Positions 62,569 to 64,000 of a DNA stretch of 64,000 nt are shown in pieces. Within the stretch, counting starts at the first letter, position 1. The number at the start of each line of letters is the position of its first letter. The stretch lies in NCBI RefSeq assembly GCF_006442975.2, contig NZ_CP083954.1:4843501-4907500 (forward strand), in the 5' to 3' direction. This stretch comes from Mesorhizobium sp. B2-1-1 (lineage in GTDB: Bacteria > Pseudomonadota > Alphaproteobacteria > Rhizobiales > Rhizobiaceae). Made by a program: the position numbers and the translations under genes. Below the pieces are notes generated by a model. That model had not been told where the DNA came from. It was given only the letters and a program-made list of their open reading frames with translations, and made no database searches.

Positions 62569-63408
62569 CTATTGCCAGCCGAGATGGCGGCCACCCGTCG
62601 CCTGCAGGTCCGCCCCGGTGATGAAGCTGCCGGCGTCGGAGCAAAGCAGCAACGCCGCTCCCGCCATCTCGCGCGCCTCGCCGGCCCGCTGCATCGGCGC
62701 GGACCCCTTCTGGATCTCCGCCCATTTGGCCGCGTCCTCGCGGCGCCAGCGATTGCGCTCGGTAACGACAAGCCCGGGCGACAGGTTGTTGATCGTCACC
62801 CCGTGTGGCGCATAATCCTTGGCAAGGTTGAATGACAGATTGTGCTGCGCGCTCTTCAGCGCGGCATAGACGGCGAGATCGGATTCGGGCCGCGTCTGGT
62901 TGATGCTGCCGATCGTCAGCACACGGCCCCAGCCATTGTCCTTCATGCCGGGCAAGGCGGCCTGCAGCAATTCGATCGTCGCCTTGAAGTTGATCTGGAT
63001 CTGGTGCTCGATCTGCTCGGCGGGTAGATGGAGGAAAGGCGTGCGGTACTGGATCGAGGCGCAGACGACAAGCACGTCGACACCGCCCAACGCCTCGATC
63101 GCCGCCTGGACACAGCGAGCCGCCTCTCCGGCCCGAGCGAAATCAGCATCGATGGCGACGCCGCGCCTGCCCTTCCCGCGAATTTCACGGACAGCTTCGG
63201 CGGCCGCATCCGGCTGCCCGAATGCCACGTCGGCGTCGCGAGCGAAATGGACGGCCACATCGGCGCCCGCCTCGGCAAAAACCCGCACGATCTCACGGCC
63301 GATGCTGACGCTGCCGCCGGTCACCAAGGCGCGCCGGCCAGCCATCGTGAAGCGCTCGGCAAGAGCCAGCGCATTCTGGATGTCGATCTCTTCCTTTTGC
63401 ACCGTCAA
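62569..63408 (-). CDS. Short-chain dehydrogenase/reductase
   Basis: 279 aa. TGGSVSIGRE cofactor loop, catalytic Ser in LTIGSINQTRPE and the YAALK tyrosine-lysine motif, and a terminal SFITGADLQATGGRHLGW. The first codon is TTG 63408; GTG 63402 or ATG 63345 are alternatives with no better ribosome-binding site. Resembles gluconate/galactose dehydrogenase-type SDRs. Two operator-like sites are in its promoter region. Confidence 0.9.
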   Translation of the reverse strand: MTVQKEEIDIQNALALAERFTMAGRRALVTGGSVSIGREIVRVFAEAGADVAVHFARDADVAFGQPDAAAEAVREIRGKGRRGVAIDADFARAGEAARCVQAAIEALGGVDVLVVCASIQYRTPFLHLPAEQIEHQIQINFKATIELLQAALPGMKDNGWGRVLTIGSINQTRPESDLAVYAALKSAQHNLSFNLAKDYAPHGVTINNLSPGLVVTERNRWRREDAAKWAEIQKGSAPMQRAGEAREMAGAALLLCSDAGSFITGADLQATGGRHLGWQ

Positions 63409-63424
63409 TAGCCCAGCCTTTCCA

Positions 63425-63436
63425 ATTTGATCACAC
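63425..63436. promoter_or_regulatory. Degenerate GntR operator near the SDR start
   Basis: ATTTGATCACAC: keeps the left half of the palindrome, three mismatches at right. It is 17-28 bp upstream of the SDR start codon. Confidence 0.45.
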
Positions 63437-63496
63437 TTTTATTTGGAGTGCTCTTCAAAACGCATTTTCAGGGAGAAATCCAGAACCAATTCTTCC

Positions 63497-63508
63497 ATTT
63501 GATCAAAT
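63497..63508. promoter_or_regulatory. GntR operator, palindrome ATTTGATCAAAT
   Basis: Second perfect copy of the 12-bp palindrome, about 90 bp upstream of the SDR and on the far side of its promoter. Identical to 60938-60949. Confidence 0.72.
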
Positions 63509-63599
63509 CAGGCAGGCTGAAAAGCAGCGTCCCTGACGGCAGCGGCTAGACGAAGGCGTACAGCCCGTCACGCGCGCCCATCGGAATTGGACAAAGATT

Positions 63600-64000
63600 C
63601 TAAGATTTTCGCGACAGACCGTCGCCTTCTATGGCGTTGACCAGTGTCTCGCTGCCTTGGCGCAGATGCTGCGTCAAAACGCTGACGGCCTCGCCGGCGT
63701 CGCGTCGCCGGCAAGTGGCCAAGAGGTCGCGATGCTCCGTCTGCGAGCGGGCGCGGTAGTCGAGGTTCGACAACAGGATACGGACGTAGCGGTCGGCTGC
63801 ATTATGGTGCGCCTCGATCAGGCCGAGCAATCGGCGATTGCCGCAGGCGTCATAAAGCGTCAGATGAAAGGCCCGGTTCAGCACGCCCCACCTGCCGACA
63901 TTGCGCTCGGCATCGATCTGATCGAGCACCTGTTCGGCCTCGTCCAGCTTGCCGCCGGGCAGGCCGGGAATGGAGAGCCGCAGTGCCTCGCACTCGAGCA
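63600..64000 (-). CDS. GntR family regulator, FCD domain only (5' end outside window)
   Basis: The frame is open to the window edge; about 132 residues of an FCD ligand domain are visible (NRAFHLTLYDACGNRRLLGLIEAHHNAADRYVRILL, SQTEHRDLLATCRRRDAGEAVSVLTQHLRQGSETLV). The DNA-binding half lies beyond base 64000. It is another local regulator, next to the SDR, which lies downstream of it on the same strand. Confidence 0.85.
   Translation of the reverse strand, partial: LECEALRLSIPGLPGGKLDEAEQVLDQIDAERNVGRWGVLNRAFHLTLYDACGNRRLLGLIEAHHNAADRYVRILLSNLDYRARSQTEHRDLLATCRRRDAGEAVSVLTQHLRQGSETLVNAIEGDGLSRKS

Overview
The window is high-GC, gene-dense DNA made almost entirely of small catabolic operons, each pairing a transporter with enzymes and a local regulator. 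Gene content (many ABC importers, GntR/IclR/LysR regulators, the PhnWAY-PbfA-PhnSTUV phosphonate set, a RIME-like palindromic element) suggests a soil or plant-associated alphaproteobacterium of the Rhizobiales, probably Mesorhizobium or a close relative. This is inferred from gene content only; there is no rRNA or housekeeping marker. I see no tRNA, rRNA, CRISPR, phage or IS transposase.

Layout. 2-1078: 3' part of a sulfatase-superfamily hydrolase. 1188-10463: a branched-chain-amino-acid-type ABC system (livGFHM on +, binding protein on -) with a divergent GntR operon (GntR, DUF3830, TIGR04076, aldo/keto reductase, a frameshifted SnoaL-like gene); a FAD oxidoreductase ends the + operon. 10496-15660: GntR, a class-III PLP enzyme resembling phospho-lyases, a hydroxylysine-kinase-like phosphotransferase, an M20 hydrolase, and a divergent GNAT. 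15723-19507: acetolactate-synthase-like TPP enzyme, LysR, quinone oxidoreductase. 19750-21104: zinc-ribbon protein and Tim44-like protein. 21404-30263: beta-propeller lactonase; then MaoC, CoA transferase, a signal-less binding-protein-like protein and a ribose-type ABC importer whose ATPase is split into two genes. 30284-39446: lactonase-type amidohydrolase, IclR, and a CUT1 sugar ABC operon with enolase-superfamily dehydratase, RhaM mutarotase, Gfo/Idh/MocA oxidoreductase and MaoC, probably for a deoxy-sugar or sugar acid.

39454-51369 holds a complete 2-aminoethylphosphonate (AEP) system: uptake PhnSTUV, transaminase PhnW, aldehyde dehydrogenase PhnY, phosphonoacetate hydrolase PhnA (all metal ligands conserved), PbfA for hydroxylated AEP, a D-2-hydroxyacid dehydrogenase translationally coupled to pbfA, and a divergent LysR. 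A dimethylglycine-dehydrogenase-like flavoprotein (51366-53843) abuts it.

53927-64000: a second candidate system. A UxaA/SuyAB-type lyase is split into a 93-aa SAF subunit and a 398-aa catalytic subunit at opposite ends of one operon that also encodes a sulfonate-type ABC importer and a YihU-like reductase with PVGKT in the substrate loop. GntR, an SMP-30 lactonase and an SDR follow, and repeated ATTTGATCAAAT palindromes mark a shared regulon. I propose organosulfonate or sugar-acid catabolism.
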